Assembly: GCA_963978895.1 (NCBI GenBank)
Contig: OZ022246.1
Location: forward strand, 18,858,049-18,922,048
Direction: 5' to 3'
Origin: Erpobdella octoculata
Lineage: Eukaryota; Annelida; Clitellata; Hirudinida; Erpobdellidae
DNA: 64,000 bases
Shown here: positions 1 to 11,221 of the stretch, one piece after another
Layout of the letters: each line of letters opens with the position of its first letter
Position numbering within the stretch: the first letter of the stretch is position 1
Notes under the pieces: model-generated
The model's input: the letters and a program-made list of their open reading frames with translations, nothing else
Told to the model about the DNA's origin: nothing
The model's database searches: none
Position numbers and translations under genes: made by a program

Positions 1-308
1 TATTCATTCATTCATTCATTTATTCATTCATTCATTCATTCATTCATTCATTCATTCATTCATTCATTCAGAACCACCGATACCTTCTGCCTGACTATTG
101 ACAATTCTCAGTTTTGAGGTGGCTTTTGCTGGAAGTCAGTCCAACGGCTGACGGCAAGCTGGATGGATGGATGGATGGATGGATGGATGGATGGATGGAT
201 GGATGGATGGATGGATGAATGAGTGGGTGGATGTATGTATAGATGGATGGATGGATGGTTGGATGGATGGATGAGTGGGTGGGTGGGTGGATGGATGGAT
301 GGATGGAG
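1..308. repeat. (ATTC)n and (GGAT)n microsatellites
   Basis: Positions 1-70 are ATTC tetranucleotide repeats cut by the window edge. Positions about 160-305 are GGAT repeats with a few variant units. The 148-residue open frame across this stretch on the minus strand ([10 protein letters not shown]) is only translated repeat. Confidence 0.97.
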
Positions 309-955
309 TGGAGAAGGAGTTGAGTGAAAAGAAATAAAAGATAAAAATTATTATGATGGTATCTGATGATCTCCTCAGTTTTGAGCTTGTTTTCTTTCAT
401 TAGGCTGGAGCTGTTTTTGAGGTATCGGTTTACAAGCACTACATGATACTGTGTGAAATTGTTTCTCGCTGGGGAATAAGACTGCAGAGTAGTGGTACCT
501 CGTGTGTAGTTGTGTACCACTACAACCAACCAACCAACCAACCAGCCATCATTATTAATCCAGTTTTATTTTTCCTATGTGTTAATAGTTAGTTATAATA
601 GCTAATTTGTCGTCGATTAAAGTAGTTTAAAATAGAGTTGTAGAGGTACAAGCGAGTGGCGCGGATTAATTACTCTTTGAAGTCTGTTTATGAGTGTTGC
701 TCAATCGAGCCAAACGAACTGCAGTTGAAATGTTCATCTTAGTACAAACTGAATGCTTGCAATCCAATGTCTTCATTTGGAGGCTGTCGTAACTTTATAT
801 GTGTAACATGTTTGGAAGTCATGTGATAATAAAAATATCATTAACTTGTTAACTGCTCATGAAGTTTGGATAAAGTTGATAACATATTAAATATTTTGAA
901 TGCTATTTTATCCCAAATTGAACGTAATACCCTATATTGGCCACCATATACGCTC
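309..955. other. Intergenic AT-rich DNA, nothing recognised
   Basis: I see no coding signature, RNA gene or transposon terminus here. A short (CCAA)n run lies at about 525-543. Confidence 0.5.
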
Positions 956-1140
956 GTTGTATAGCGGTAAGCATTCACTCACCTATGGACCTAAGCGTCA
1001 CCAGCATCTTGCCAGGGGGTGTGAGTAGGCGCCTATAAATGGCTGCCTCTGGTTGTTCTGTAAAATGAGCCCACGAGTGAGTAAAAGTTGGATTTGTGGC
1101 TTAGAAGTCTAACCATTAACATCACGTAGAACATTGTCAA
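956..1140 (+). mobile_element. Diverged tRNA-derived SINE copy
   Basis: This shares the blocks GTAGGCGCCTATAAATGGCT and GTGGCTTAGAAGTCTAAC with the better SINE copies at 29284 and 34694, in the same order. The tRNA-like head is degraded: only a remnant of the A-box region (GTATAGCGGTAAGC) is visible near 960. It is an old copy of the same family. Confidence 0.65.
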
Positions 1141-2335
1141 ACTTTGTAATGTAGGGGAGTTTAAGTCCCCGAGGGCCATTAAAGAAGCTTCTTATCTGTG
1201 AAATTCTCCCCGAATATGACCCGATGTAGTTATTCCTGGCCAACCCTCTCAAAAATGACAGAATTCGTTCTACCGAAAGTATTTCATCTGCCCCCCCCCC
1301 ATCCCCTGGTCTCTCCTGCCCTTTTGTCTGCATGAAGTCTTTCAGATATTCACTTTTTCTCTTCACTATCTCCTCAAATCAATGCTATCTGTAAGCGCAG
1401 AACTTTAATTTCCATCCCTCGTTGATGGCAAGCTAAAGATTATCTTTCTTTTCTTTTATTTTTTAACAAAGCTAATCGTATAAAATGTTTGCAACACATT
1501 AAATGCATATTCTATAATCAAATATATATAGTTGCTAGTTTTATTGTGGTGGAATAATAATAATTCTTCTAAATATTTATGATGATGATGATGATGACGA
1601 TAACGCTTAAGCTCTATGATGATGTGATTGAAGACTGCAAAGTTGAGGAAGAAGTGTGTCGCATGTGAATAAGAACTTAAGAACTAACTCCTCCCGTACT
1701 GCGTCTGTTTTAACTATTTAAAGATGAAAAGAAGACTTTTTGCCGTGGTTGCTGTTCGAAATTATAGCGGCTACGTTATTTTTATTATTATTATTGCGTT
1801 ATTGTTATAATTGTTATAAATGTTATTTTATTGTTATTATTGTTGTTGTAGTAGTAGTGGTGGTGGTGGGAGTAGTAGTAGAAGTAATATTAGTAGGCCT
1901 CCATGCTTATTTACTGGGACTACTGTTGGATTGTGTATAGAAGTGGAACTGGACTATTCATGTATCGAGATTCTTTTAGAGATTTTTTTATGAGTTGCTG
2001 TGACTCGTTTTAGTCGAATTTGTAGTTTTATGAATGTTCGATTACATTGGTCTTTTAAAATTATTTTAATAATGTAGCAACAGGATGAGTCATGTAGTGC
2101 CAGTAGTACGTATGCACTCATATCTCCCTGGTAACTACTTAGTACCTATCTATTCTAGTACCTACCAATGCAAGCTCACCTGGGCAAAGGAAGGACAAAA
2201 TACACGGGCCTCCAACCTTGTACAACATTAAAAAAGAATCCCACCTTTTGAATTTTGCTGCACTTTATTTAGTAAATATTAGAAATCAAGACTGTAAGCT
2301 GATTAGGTTAATAACGTTTATTTTTTTTAATATCA
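1141..2335. other. Intergenic DNA, no gene seen
   Basis: The stretch holds a poly-C run near 1291, a short (GAT)n run near 1580 and a (GTT/GTA)n-rich stretch at about 1780-1890. The open frame at 1740-1940 is low-complexity and lacks family resemblance. Confidence 0.5.
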
Positions 2336-2503
2336 ATCATACTCGCATGGAGTTAGATCTCAAAGACTAGAAAAAGATAGGGTTGCTTTTAATTTAAATA
2401 TTTCTTTTAATTTTTTATGGCCGAAAAACCTCGCAGGACAAAAGTGCCTGTGTACGAACATCAAAGGTTATTGCGTAACAAAATTCAAATTTAGTTTACT
2501 TAA

Positions 2504-4532
2504 CCATGGACGTCTATATAATAGCAACTGGACAATGAGCCAAATCATTTTGAGCTGTTGTGTTGTACCCAGTTGGTCCCATATCTATTTAGCTGTTCGT
2601 ATTCGAGTTGTTCGGTCTGCGTTTGGATTTATAGTTATAAAGCCTGTACTGGTTACTTTTAACATTGAAAATGTTTATAACATTGAAATATAATAATATT
2701 TATTGTTGAAATTACGCTTTAGTTTAGTGACTGCGCTCAACACTTGTTTATTTAAATATAGCTATTTTTAGCTTTACGCTATCGTAAGTTTGACTTGATT
2801 GACGTTTGGAAATTGTTGGGATTGCTACTATTTTGAACAATTGGATTTATTTCTGTATTATAAAAGTTTTTATTGCTAAAAATGCCACACAAGGGCCAGG
2901 CATATCGTTGCAAAACCAACTACAAAAGTGTTCCGGGACTATCGGCGGGCGAAAATAAACCAACAATTCATAGCGTTCCTATAAATGACAATATACTTCT
3001 ACAGAAATATAATTAAAGCAAATCCTCGAAAAGACTGGAAACCAACTGCCAGTTCAAAAATTTGCTCAATTTTTTCAATGAAGTAGACTTTGAATCCAGC
3101 TGTGTCGATACAAATCAGCATCAAAGAAGGAAAAAACTAAAATTAGAGTCCGGACAGCTTTTTCAACGTCGACTGAAAAAAGGTGCAGTACCTAGTATTT
3201 TTCCTGGTGGTCCAAAATACTGCTCAACTTGTAGAGTACCGTCAAGATCTACTGTTTGTGCTACAGTTTCAATTCGCTACGAGTACGAAATAAAAAGAAA
3301 TGTTGAGATGGAGAAGAATTTTTTCAAAAGTGATTGTTTAGCAAATCAAACACCTAACGTTTTGGCAGAACGGTAGAAGAATGAAATGACTTTGCCAACA
3401 AACTTTACTATTACCACAATTGATGGCATTTTGTTAATTTATTGTTTTAAAGTAGAAGCTGGTAAAGTTAAAGTGGCTGTTTGCATCTCGGTGGCAGAAA
3501 ATCTGTCAACGGTTGTCAGTGTGGTTAATGTAAATGTTCCAGCCAACACATTCAAAGATTTGTTAACAAACGGATTAGTTACGACAACGTCTCAGCTTAT
3601 TAATTTGGCAGCTCGAATGAAGACTTGGTCAGAAAATTTAAAAACCTGTCCGTCATTCACAAAAATGGCTGTTAGCATTTTAAAAGAAAGAATAAACATC
3701 TTAACAGAATGCAGTCCAGAAAGTGAAAAACAACGCAAACTTGAATTTGTTTCAGAACAAGCCAAACTGCTTACAAAAAGCAAGTTTCATTGTCATTACT
3801 CACCAGGGCTCACAATCATGTCATATATACGATTCATGCAGAAAGTCCAGCAGCTTATAACACTTTAAGATAATCGAGTTAGGTAACTATTCCATTGACC
3901 AGCATTTTGAAAAAGATCATCAAATGTCTTGATGAAATGTATGGGCTCGATAATTTGGTGCTTGCTATTTAATTTCTGTAAAACAGATCCTTGATAGCAG
4001 CAGCAGGAAGATTTGACACGACCATCAGAGTACGCTTTCATTTTATGCGTACATTGCTGGAAAGTTTTTAAAGAAATCAAGGCATCACCAGATCTGGCAA
4101 AATTATTTCTGTCGTCATTGTCATCGAGTCACAGAGTACTTTTCTGCAAAATAATTGATTGCACACCTTTGAATCTCAACTCAGAACTGAAAACATACAA
4201 TTTTTACTGTTTTAATTATCACAATGTTAAAATATTGAAAATTTTCTAATAACTTTGACTTTACTACTAATAAATAACTATAATTGTTATAATTTAAAAT
4301 TCTTAAGTTTACTTTTTCTTTATTTTTTTATGATTTTTACTTTTTATGGATTTTGATTAAGTAAAATATATTTGTTTTATCTCAAAACAGCGTTGTGTTT
4401 TTCACTCCACATGATTTAGCTATAAATCAAACTTATAATGCGTATATGAAGCATTGCGCAGTCATGGGACCAACTGGGTACAAGGCTATTATTGGCTAAC
4501 TGTCCAGATACTATTATATAGACGTCCATGAC
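2504..4532 (+). mobile_element. Kolobok-like DNA transposon with THAP transposase remnant
   Basis: Terminal inverted repeats start CATGGACGTCTATATAATAG at both ends (right end read in reverse), with a further shared block GTACCCAGTTGGTCCCAT inside. The element is flanked by TTAA at 2500-2503 and 4533-4536. The unfilled Helitron paralogue at about 34490 has a single copy of the site context, which supports TTAA as the target duplication. TTAA targeting plus a THAP-domain protein is the Kolobok combination; piggyBac also uses TTAA but lacks THAP, and P elements have THAP but 8-bp TSDs. Confidence 0.85.
2882..4249 (+). pseudogene. THAP-domain transposase, multiply frameshifted
   Basis: The N-terminus begins MPHKGQAYRCKTNYKS, followed by HSVP and then DWKPTASSKICS in another frame. 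This is the THAP zinc-finger pattern (C-x-C, W, F/HSFP, DWKP, C). At 3062-3376 the frame continues FFNEVDFESS ... RRLKKGAVPSIFPG, the usual THAP C-terminus with the GAVPSIF motif. A transposase-like body follows at 3386-3868, ending HYSPGLTIMS; a +1 frame then reads IHAESPAAYNTLR, which resembles the THAP9/P-type segment after the catalytic core. Several stops and at least three frame changes make it a pseudogene. It lies wholly inside the TIRs of the Kolobok element. Confidence 0.8.
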
Positions 4533-4760
4533 TTAACATAGTTTGAAGGTTTCAAGCAACTTTTAGCAAATCTAAATTACGTTTTATGTGTAAAGAGAAG
4601 TTAGAAGGGAGAGGACGAAAGAAAAGGAGCGGGAAAGCAAGCGGGATTGGGAAAGCGAATGGGAACGGAAGAACGAGCGGGAACGGGAGAGCGAGAGAAA
4701 ATCGATAGAAAAACCTCTAAAAAACTAAAAACCCCAGACAACGCCGGGTAAGCCCTCCAG

Positions 4761-5167
4761 TGATTTATAAAACATAACAAAAACCGTCATTTTTCTTACC
4801 ATAAAAACGTTTGAAGAAACGTTTACTTAAACAATGACTATATGTGCCGGGCCCCCACCCCACTTTGCCGTCTCTATGGTATCTACTTATTAATTGCATG
4901 GTATCATTATAGTAGCTACCTGGTCTTTGAAATCACGTTGGTATGTCTAGAACGTCGCCTTTAGTTTGGTTTAGCAATAAGTATTATTATCTTGTTTTTT
5001 AACTTGTAGCGTCGTCTTAGCCAGGCCAGCCAGGGTATGAGTCCCCCCCCCCAAAAAAAAACATTAGTGGCGCTCTTTACTAATAGGTTACATGACTAAT
5101 GCTTGGCTGTCGTTCGTACGACAATGTTCTCTAACGATAGTCGATGACCGTAGGGGAGGGATAGTAG
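4761..5167. other. Intergenic, nothing recognised
   Basis: Short poly-C and poly-A runs occur at about 5045-5060. There is no coding signal. Confidence 0.4.
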
Positions 5168-6190
5168 TAGAGACATGCACGGGGACAGAATTGTCTTACC
5201 ATCCCCGTTCCGTCCCCGTTCTGCTGACTTCCGTCCCCGTTCCGTATCCATTCTGCTGACTTACATTCCCGTCAACTACCATTCAATATTTCCAAACTTA
5301 AAAATGTTTGAAATTGATGTCAACTACAAAATCAATTTATTTGTTTAAACCTTGTAAAAAAATAACCTATCGATACTCTCTGGACCGAGTTGACATCTTC
5401 TGTCATCAATTGTCAGACCAGCCAACGAAAATACTTTTTCCGATGGTGTACTGGAAGCTGGAATGCACAGCAGGGATTTGACAACTGTATTGAGTTTAGG
5501 CCATGTAATTGATTTTTGTGCCTAAAATTCTGAAATGTCCATATGCTCGCGATTTGCAACATACTCTTCTAACTGAGCAAAATATCATAATTAATATTAT
5601 AAGTTCATCATGCTAAATAAATGATTTGTTAAGTAAAAGTGTACAAAAACCCATCTTCATAACGACTTTTTTCCGTAGGTTCAGTTTCATCTCTTTCTTC
5701 AATAGATGAAACGGTACTTAACATAGTACCCACAATGTGTTTTGCCCTCATAATTTCTTCTGAATTTAATATTGTTAGATTTTCTTTTAAAACGTGGGTC
5801 CAGAAATGTAACTGAATAGTGATAATCCGTAACAGGAAAATATTTTTCAAGGTTTCGTGACAGCAACTTTTTCAAATTACCTATTGTTGGATCACTTGAT
5901 AATGTTCTTAAATTTTTCATTAAACATAATTTTGTAGTTAGAACTAGATGTATAGAAGGACCAGTATCAGTTGAAAGAGATTTGGTGGCCAACTCGAAGG
6001 GTGTCAGTCAAAATGTCGATTAGTGACTTCAATAGTGAATCATTAATGTCCAGCACTAACCGCACAGTGTATTGCAATTCACATATTTAACAAATGTTGA
6101 TAAGGCGTGGTCGATTTCTATGTTGAAACAGTATTCTCACACTTTACTTTTCCATTGTTCTTAACGAACGTCAATCTCGCACTTGTTTTT
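5168..6190 (-). pseudogene. hAT transposon remnant with broken transposase
   Basis: Read on the minus strand, 5992-5699 gives STDTGPSIHLVLTTKLCL ... YFPVTDYHYSVTFLDPRFKR, a hAT-type central segment with the FLDPRFK signature. Further on (about 5510-5330) another frame reads SLLCIPASSTPSEKVFSLAG ... PESIDRLFFL, the hAT C-terminal dimerisation motif. The end at 5168 (TAGAGACATGCACGGGGACAG) looks like a hAT terminus and resembles that of the element at 61983. G/C-rich tandem blocks (CCGTTCCGTCCCCGTTCTGC) lie just inside it. I could not locate the other terminus. Frames change between the two conserved blocks, so it is dead. Confidence 0.75.
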
Positions 6191-6261
6191 CAAACCCGCT
6201 CTTGAACTTCGGATTTTTCCATAATTAGGAGAAAAAATCGATATATTTAATTCAAGACGTT

Positions 6262-6320
6262 TACCTCCCCCCCCCCCGGGGTAGGACATTTCCCCCCGGG
6301 GTAGAGTTAGAGTTCACGTT
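6262..6320. repeat. GGGGGGAAATGTCC-type short repeat module
   Basis: CCCCGGGGTAGGACATTTCCCC recurs inverted and direct at 6775-6840 and 6930-6957 (GGGGGGAATGTCC, GGAATGTCCTACTACCCC). It looks like transposon-tip material bounding the 6260-6960 stretch, family unknown. Confidence 0.4.
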
Positions 6321-6428
6321 TTTCTAACAAACAAAAACATATTTTTAAAAGATTTAACATTTATTGTTTATATTTAATCAAATATTATTAATTGAATAGT
6401 GTTTGGCGTGCAGCCTTATGAGAAAAAA

Positions 6429-6565
6429 TGGTTAGGGTTAGGGTTAGCATAATTGGGTGTTCCAAGTGTTCAAAGTTTTTTTTGTCTTCTCGGCGTGCAG
6501 CCATAAGAGAAAAAAGGGTTAGGGCTAGGGTTATGGTTATGGTTAGGGTTAGCATTCCAATAGCT
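6429..6565 (+). repeat. Interstitial telomere-like TTAGGG repeats
   Basis: Two short blocks of GTTAGGGTTAGGGTTAGC type (6430-6448 and 6518-6562, the second with GGTTATGG variants) sit in a repeated frame that also shares the sequence CGTGCAGCC(A/T)TA(A/T)GAGAAAAAA. TTAGGG is the common metazoan telomere unit. Confidence 0.7.
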
Positions 6566-6847
6566 ACTTCGTTCACCGACGGTTAAGCAAGGGTATCCAA
6601 GATTGGACAAAAATGCTTTACGCGATTTTTCTCTTTATAAGCTTTTGACAGCCCCAGTTCCTGCACCTTAACATGAAAGAAACTCTTGCAAAACCACAAA
6701 TTCATACTACTGCATTATTTTATTTATTTTCATCTGTCAGAGAAAACGTCATATCGTGAAAAAATCTTACAACAGGGGGGAAATGTCTTAGGGTCTGTCG
6801 GGGGGAATGTCCGGGGGGAAACGTCCGGGGGAGATGTCCTACATTCT

Positions 6848-7026
6848 AGTACCTACGTTTCCCAATTATTTTTTAAAACTTTATACAATTGCTCCTACAG
6901 AAATAACTGATGATCGATGGGTAGTCGTAGGGAATGTCCTACTACCCCCCCCCCTCTGGTCATCATCAGGTATTTCTGGAGAGAAAGTGTGAAAGATTTT
7001 AAAAAATATTTTGGGAAAGTACTTAT
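6848..7026. repeat. Foldback/MITE-like inverted repeat
   Basis: The left arm at about 6848-6916 (CCCAATTATTTTTTAAAACT ... CAGAAATAACTGATGATC) is mirrored by the right arm at about 6959-7026 (GTCATCATCAGGTATTTCTG ... GATTTTAAAAAATATTTTGG). The loop is about 40 bp and carries a GGAATGTCC module. A partial further arm (CCCCCGGTCATCAGCTGTTTTAGAG) follows at 7035. Confidence 0.65.
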
Positions 7027-7338
7027 GACTATCCCCCGGTCATCAGCTGTTTTAGAGAAAAAGTTTAGCATAGGAGTATAGATTTTTAGAGTGTGGGGGT
7101 TTCTAAAACATTTTGTCTTCCCCATACTTTAGCTAAAATCACACTCCTAGTTACAAATGATTCTTAAGATTTTAAGAAATTTCTTTGAAAACTTTTCTTC
7201 TTAAGAGCTGAGTTAATTCTAACTGTTGCTTTTGCCCGAATTTCCAGTCCATTTTGCTCAAATTTTAAGGTTTTTAGCCCGAGTTTGAGGGTTACCGCTT
7301 TGTACACCGGGCTCGTAAGCCTATAATCTTCATTACAT

Positions 7339-7720
7339 ACTAGCGGGGTTACTCGGGGGTTTTAGAGGTTTTTCTCTCTCGCTACTGTTTCCATCCCCGC
7401 TTGTTCTCCCGCTCCCGTTTCCAACCCCGCTCGCTCTCCTGTTCCTTCTCGCTTTCCCGCTTCCTCTCCCTTTCCCGCTTGCTTTTCAGCTCCCGGTTAC
7501 TTTCCCGTTCCCGCTCGCTTTCCGACTCCCATTCGCTTTCCCAATCCCGCACGCTCTTCCGCTCCCACTCGTTTTCCCACTTGCTTTCCCGTTCCCTTCC
7601 TTTCTTCATCTTCCTCCTGGCTTTTTGCCCATAAAATTTAAAATAGATTTGCTAAAAGTTGCTTGAAACTTTCTTTAAACTTTGTTACGTAAACTAAATT
7701 TGAATTTGTTTATGCAATAA
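7339..7720 (-). mobile_element. Helitron-like element, minus orientation
   Basis: It begins on + with ACTAGCGGGG and continues with the complement of AAACCTCTAAAA. A long array of GCGGGAAAGCGAGCGGGAAC units follows, read here as pyrimidine-rich DNA at 7380-7610. Then come the conserved blocks GCCCATAAAATTTAAAATAG and GCTAAAAGTTGCTTGAAACT shared with the copies at 34259 and 45240. The purine array gives artefactual Arg/Ser/Glu-rich open frames on both strands. Confidence 0.75.
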
Positions 7721-7894
7721 CCTTTGGTGGACATATATAGGGACATTTGGCCTATGAGGTTTTTTGCTCATAAAAAATGAAATCATGAGCCGATTTTGTC
7801 AACAAATAGATAAAAACCTTCTCCTTAATGAGTACCATGTTGTTTCAAAGTTTCGTAGCATTTGGTCTAGCCCCTCGGTCTAGCCGTTCTCGAG
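7721..7894. other. Continuation of the 7339 Helitron arm and unassigned DNA
   Basis: TGCAATAACCTTTGGTGGAC still matches the Helitron family interior; beyond about 7800 nothing is recognised. Confidence 0.35.
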
Positions 7895-8829
7895 TTTAGC
7901 ACTTATCCCTCCAGGCTGACATTGACCGTGCAGTTGAGTGGTCATTCACTTGGCTAATGCACTTCAATGTCGAGAAATGCAAAATCATGCATGTCGGTCG
8001 CTCACACAGAATAACCCACCAATACTCTATGAGACATATTGACGGCACGCGGCGACCACTCGAAGTCACAAAAGTCGAACGTGATCTTGGTGTTCTCGTC
8101 TCAGATGATCTAAAGGTCCGAGCACAGGTCGAAAAAGCAGCGTCATCAGCCAATCATATGCTCAGCCGACTCAGAAAAGCTTTCCGCAGCCGCAGCCTCA
8201 TACTGTGGCGTACACTTTACCTCTCCTACGTCCGCCCACATCTTGAATTTGCTGTTCAATCTTGGTCGCCTTATCAAAAGGGCGATATTAACCTTCTTGA
8301 GCAGGTCCAACGTCGGGCAACAAAAATCATTGCAACACTAAAACATCAGCCCTATGAACATCGTCTGCAACAGCTTAGGATCACAACGCTACAAGACCGC
8401 CGTTCGAGAGGTGACCTGATCGAGCAGTTCAAAATCGCCCACAACATCGACGACGTCAGCTTTTCCGTTCCGCAAACTCGAGCAGCCGGCCACACGGCAT
8501 ACCACCTGCGTGGCCACAACTGCAAATTAGAGCGCCAGTATGTCAGAGGTTGCGAAGAGCGATACAATTTTTTCACAAACCGGATTGTCGCTCCATGGAA
8601 TGCGCTTACGCAATACACAATTGACGCCCCGACAGTAAACGCTTTCAAGGACCGCATCTCTTAGGAGTCGCGAGTCCTCCAGCTTCTGTCAGTATAGAGG
8701 AGCCTGATGTAGCTCCTCTTCATCAAAAATATAACTTTCAGACATTAATTTTTTTATGGCTTGATTCTATAGACTTTTTTTTTTTTATATATTTTTGGTT
8801 CTGATAATAAACAAAACTCAAAACTCAAA
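7895..8829 (+). mobile_element. 5'-truncated non-LTR retrotransposon (LINE) 3' end
   Basis: The open frame contains LQADIDRAVEWS, MHFNVEKCKIMHVG, DLGVLVSDDLK, YLSYVRPHLEFAVQSWSPY and LLEQVQRRATKII, then RRSRGDLIEQFKI, and ends at 8664. This is the conserved end of reverse-transcriptase proteins of CR1/L2/Jockey-type LINEs, downstream of the catalytic YADD. The frame is intact over about 245 residues, so the insertion is young. A stop just upstream (about 7890) marks the 5' truncation. The 3' tail ends in (AAAACTC)n. TTAGCA occurs at both borders and may be the target duplication. Confidence 0.88.
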
Positions 8830-9325
8830 CTTAGCAACACATTTAGCGACTTATTTTATTTATATGGATTACGTCACTTGAATTTTGGGGATACCTTATA
8901 ACCTTATAGCCTGCCCAACTCCCGACAGGGGGTTTGGGGTTTTGTAACCACGGCACTGGATATCCAGCTGTCTTGATCGATCGTTAGAGTGTCTTGTTGT
9001 TTAGTCAACAAAATAAAGTCAATTGAAAGAAATCAAAACATTGAAATCTTCTTTCCAGTTCATGACCGTTTGTCTTTGAGAGAAAATCCATTCTTAAATT
9101 ATGTATTTTTTGTTTTAAGAAAAATATTTTTTACAAATGTAAATGAAATTTTCAATTTAAAAAGAAATCGATGAAAAGGTTGTATCGTTCAAAACGTTTT
9201 AGTCGAATGTTGAAAACTGCGTTAGGCAGGCTATTTAGTTTGCTTTAAAGAGTTTTGTTTAATTCAGCTAATTCGGCGGAATTCTTTCTTTTTTAAATTA
9301 CACATATTTCTTTCTTACTCCTCAG
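8830..9325. other. Intron of the TCF gene, no other feature
   Basis: This is AT-rich DNA ending in a pyrimidine-rich tract (TTCTTTCTTACTCCTCAG) that forms the 3' splice site before the HMG-box exon. Confidence 0.5.
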
Positions 9326-9494
9326 GCATCGAATGAATGGCTGCAATAAAATGTTGAATGTTGAAAAAAAGAAAAACTACGTCAAAAAGCCGCTGAATGC
9401 CTTCATGTTGTTCATGAAGGAGATGCGACAGAAGGTGATAGAAGAATGCACGCTCAAGGAATCAGCCGCCATCAACCAGATCCTTGGTAGGAAG
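9326..9494 (+). CDS. TCF/LEF transcription factor, exon with HMG-box first half
   Basis: The frame (first base completes a split codon) reads [20 protein letters not shown], then [20 protein letters not shown], then [17 protein letters not shown]. This is the first half of the TCF/LEF HMG box, the DNA-binding domain of the nuclear effectors of Wnt/beta-catenin signalling. The exon stops after ILGR(K), where vertebrate TCF7L2 genes also have an intron, and is bounded by CTCAG|G and AAG|GTAAGC. The next coding exon lies 4.4 kb downstream in the same phase. Upstream exons (beta-catenin-binding N-terminus) were not found; the 5' DNA is filled with transposons. I leave the symbol empty because the orthologue (TCF7, LEF1, TCF7L1/2 type) cannot be told apart. 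Confidence 0.93.
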
Positions 9495-9534
9495 GTAAGC
9501 AACCCGATGGCTAGGGCGCTACAGCCCCCACTAG

Positions 9535-9703
9535 AGTACTGCACGGCCCGAATTTTTCGCGGCCCGGACCGTCAAATGTGGGCCCGGTCCGTTTTTACAG
9601 GACTAAAATCCCTATATTTGGCGAAAATTTCCGGGTCCTGGCTTGACTTCAGGTCTGGTCCGTTTGAAAACCTTAGAAATCACGGCCCGTGCAGTACTCT
9701 ATG
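9535..9703. mobile_element. Short MITE in the TCF intron
   Basis: Inverted ends AGAGTACTGCACGGCCCG (left) and AGAGTACTGCACGGGCCG (right, reversed) bound about 165 bp of GGCCCG-rich sequence. TA lies at both borders. It carries no coding capacity. The GGCCCG-rich interior resembles the material at 60090-60410. Confidence 0.7.
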
Positions 9704-11220
9704 CCTCATCAATCTTTTATTTATATAAAACTATTGAGTGGTGTTAGGAATCGTAGTTTGAGAAGTTCTATAATTGGAGTCATTTTTGTTTCACTTTCCT
9801 CTCTCCCTGGTGACCTGGTCGGGTAATTTGTTAATCATAACCACCCACCCAACAACCTACCCCCACCTACCCACCCACGTGTCATTAGTGTTGACGTCGT
9901 TTGAAATGCGACCGTCCTATGAGCGTTCGCTTGACTTATAACGAGTCGTTGATTGTTCTTGAACGCAAATCGAAATCATTTTCGCTTCTTCTTTTCTTTC
10001 TTCCTATTTTTATTTTCTCTATGAAAAAGAAATATTTATATATTTCCATGCTCTACTAATCTACTAGGTAGGCGGGCTAGGCAAGCACTCTTAAACATGA
10101 CCGATTGATCAAACGAAGCCGCCGCATCATCTTTCGCGCTTTTACACGCCGTGTCGCGTCGCTTGTCGAGCTGGTTCAATTTGCCTGGTAGGAAGCAGCA
10201 GCAGACAGGCCTCCCCCATAATTTGTTAGCAATTGATGCGTTTGATGAGCTGCTTGGTTGCGGGTTAATGTAACCACGGGTTGACATTCGTTATTTTCAT
10301 GATACCCGTCATCAGCTCTCCTTCTATCTTCTTTCCAACATCCTCTCCTTCTCTCCATCCATACTCCACTGTACTTCTTTCTTTCACGTGCCATCATGCA
10401 AGCGACAGGTTTTAATCGAATGAACTTTGATCTGCAAAAAGTCGATTCGTTTGAGACGAGCGCATGTAAATTGAATCTCCCTGCTGCCTCTCCCACCCCC
10501 ACCCCACCCCCCCCCCCCCCCGTTTCAGCTGCACCTTCTTCCTTCTTAATCTTCCCTCTACACTCCACCACTACCCGTGTGCCTTGAACTTTTAGAATCC
10601 CACACGTCTGATGTAGGTAGGTTTGTAAACTTTTATAAACTCCAGCGAGAACTTCTCGGTAAGCTATGTACTACTTAACTACTATGTAGCAAATGAATTC
10701 TCTTGTAACGTACGACATGACATTAGCGTATCGACCTGTATATGACTTCTTCCGTTCGAATGAGAGAGCAGTACAGTACAGTACAGTACAGTACAGTAGT
10801 AAGCAGTACAACAGTCACACAATGTGTTCGTGCAAGTTCTTCTTCTTCTGCTTCTGTGTATGTATGCGTATGTATGGTTGATTTGTTTTATATTTGTGTG
10901 TGAATGTGCTTGCTTGTGGGTAATTAAATATTCATTCGTTCTTCTTACGTCGTTGAGCACTCATTGACGGCGCATGCACCGATTTTATGCATTCATTTGT
11001 GACGTGCATTGAACGCAAGTACGCAAGTAAGTACGCAAGTACGAGGTTCGTCTTGTCTTCGCGGAAACTCAACGGCAAAGAAAAAGAACTCCGATCGGTT
11101 GAGCGTATTCAATTTTCTCATGCACCCCCCACCATTTTATCTTCATTAGTAGCTCTTCCGAGATCAAAGGGACTTCTCTTTGCTTGCGATGTTGCTGCGT
11201 CCGCGATTTCCGTTGCATTG
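9704..11220. other. TCF intron, low-complexity patches only
   Basis: There is a CCACC-rich stretch near 9840-9880, a poly-C run at 10496-10521, GTACA repeats at 10772-10798 and CAAGTACG repeats near 11020-11045. Overlapping frames on both strands at 10036-10587 lack any family signature. Confidence 0.5.
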
Positions 11221-11221
11221 T

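Larger units (their letters stand above)
2338..4760 (+). mobile_element. Helitron-like element split by a Kolobok insertion
   Basis: The two flanks of the 2504-4532 insertion read as one element when set beside the paralogue at 34259-34604: both have ATCAAAGGTTATTGCGTAAC, then a segment ending in TTTTAGCAAATCT and a purine-rich AGCGGGAAAGCGA array. The 3' end shows the family hairpin (here CCCAGACAACGCCGGG, slightly mutated from CCCGGGCAACGCCGGG) and a terminal CCAG-T where other copies have CTAG-T. Hairpin plus CTRR terminus, no terminal inverted repeats (TIRs) and no TSD are Helitron hallmarks. It has no Rep/helicase gene, so it is non-autonomous. The 5' TC end is not clear. Confidence 0.75.

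Noticed and set aside
7382..7634. Arg/Glu/Ser-rich frames on both strands
   Set aside because: They come from the GCGGGAAAGCGA array of a Helitron; similar artefacts at 36601-36957, 45350-45625 and 52330-52753.
10036..10587. Overlapping frames of 63-131 residues in the TCF intron
   Set aside because: No family resemblance, opposite strands open together over low-complexity C-rich DNA, no splice context.
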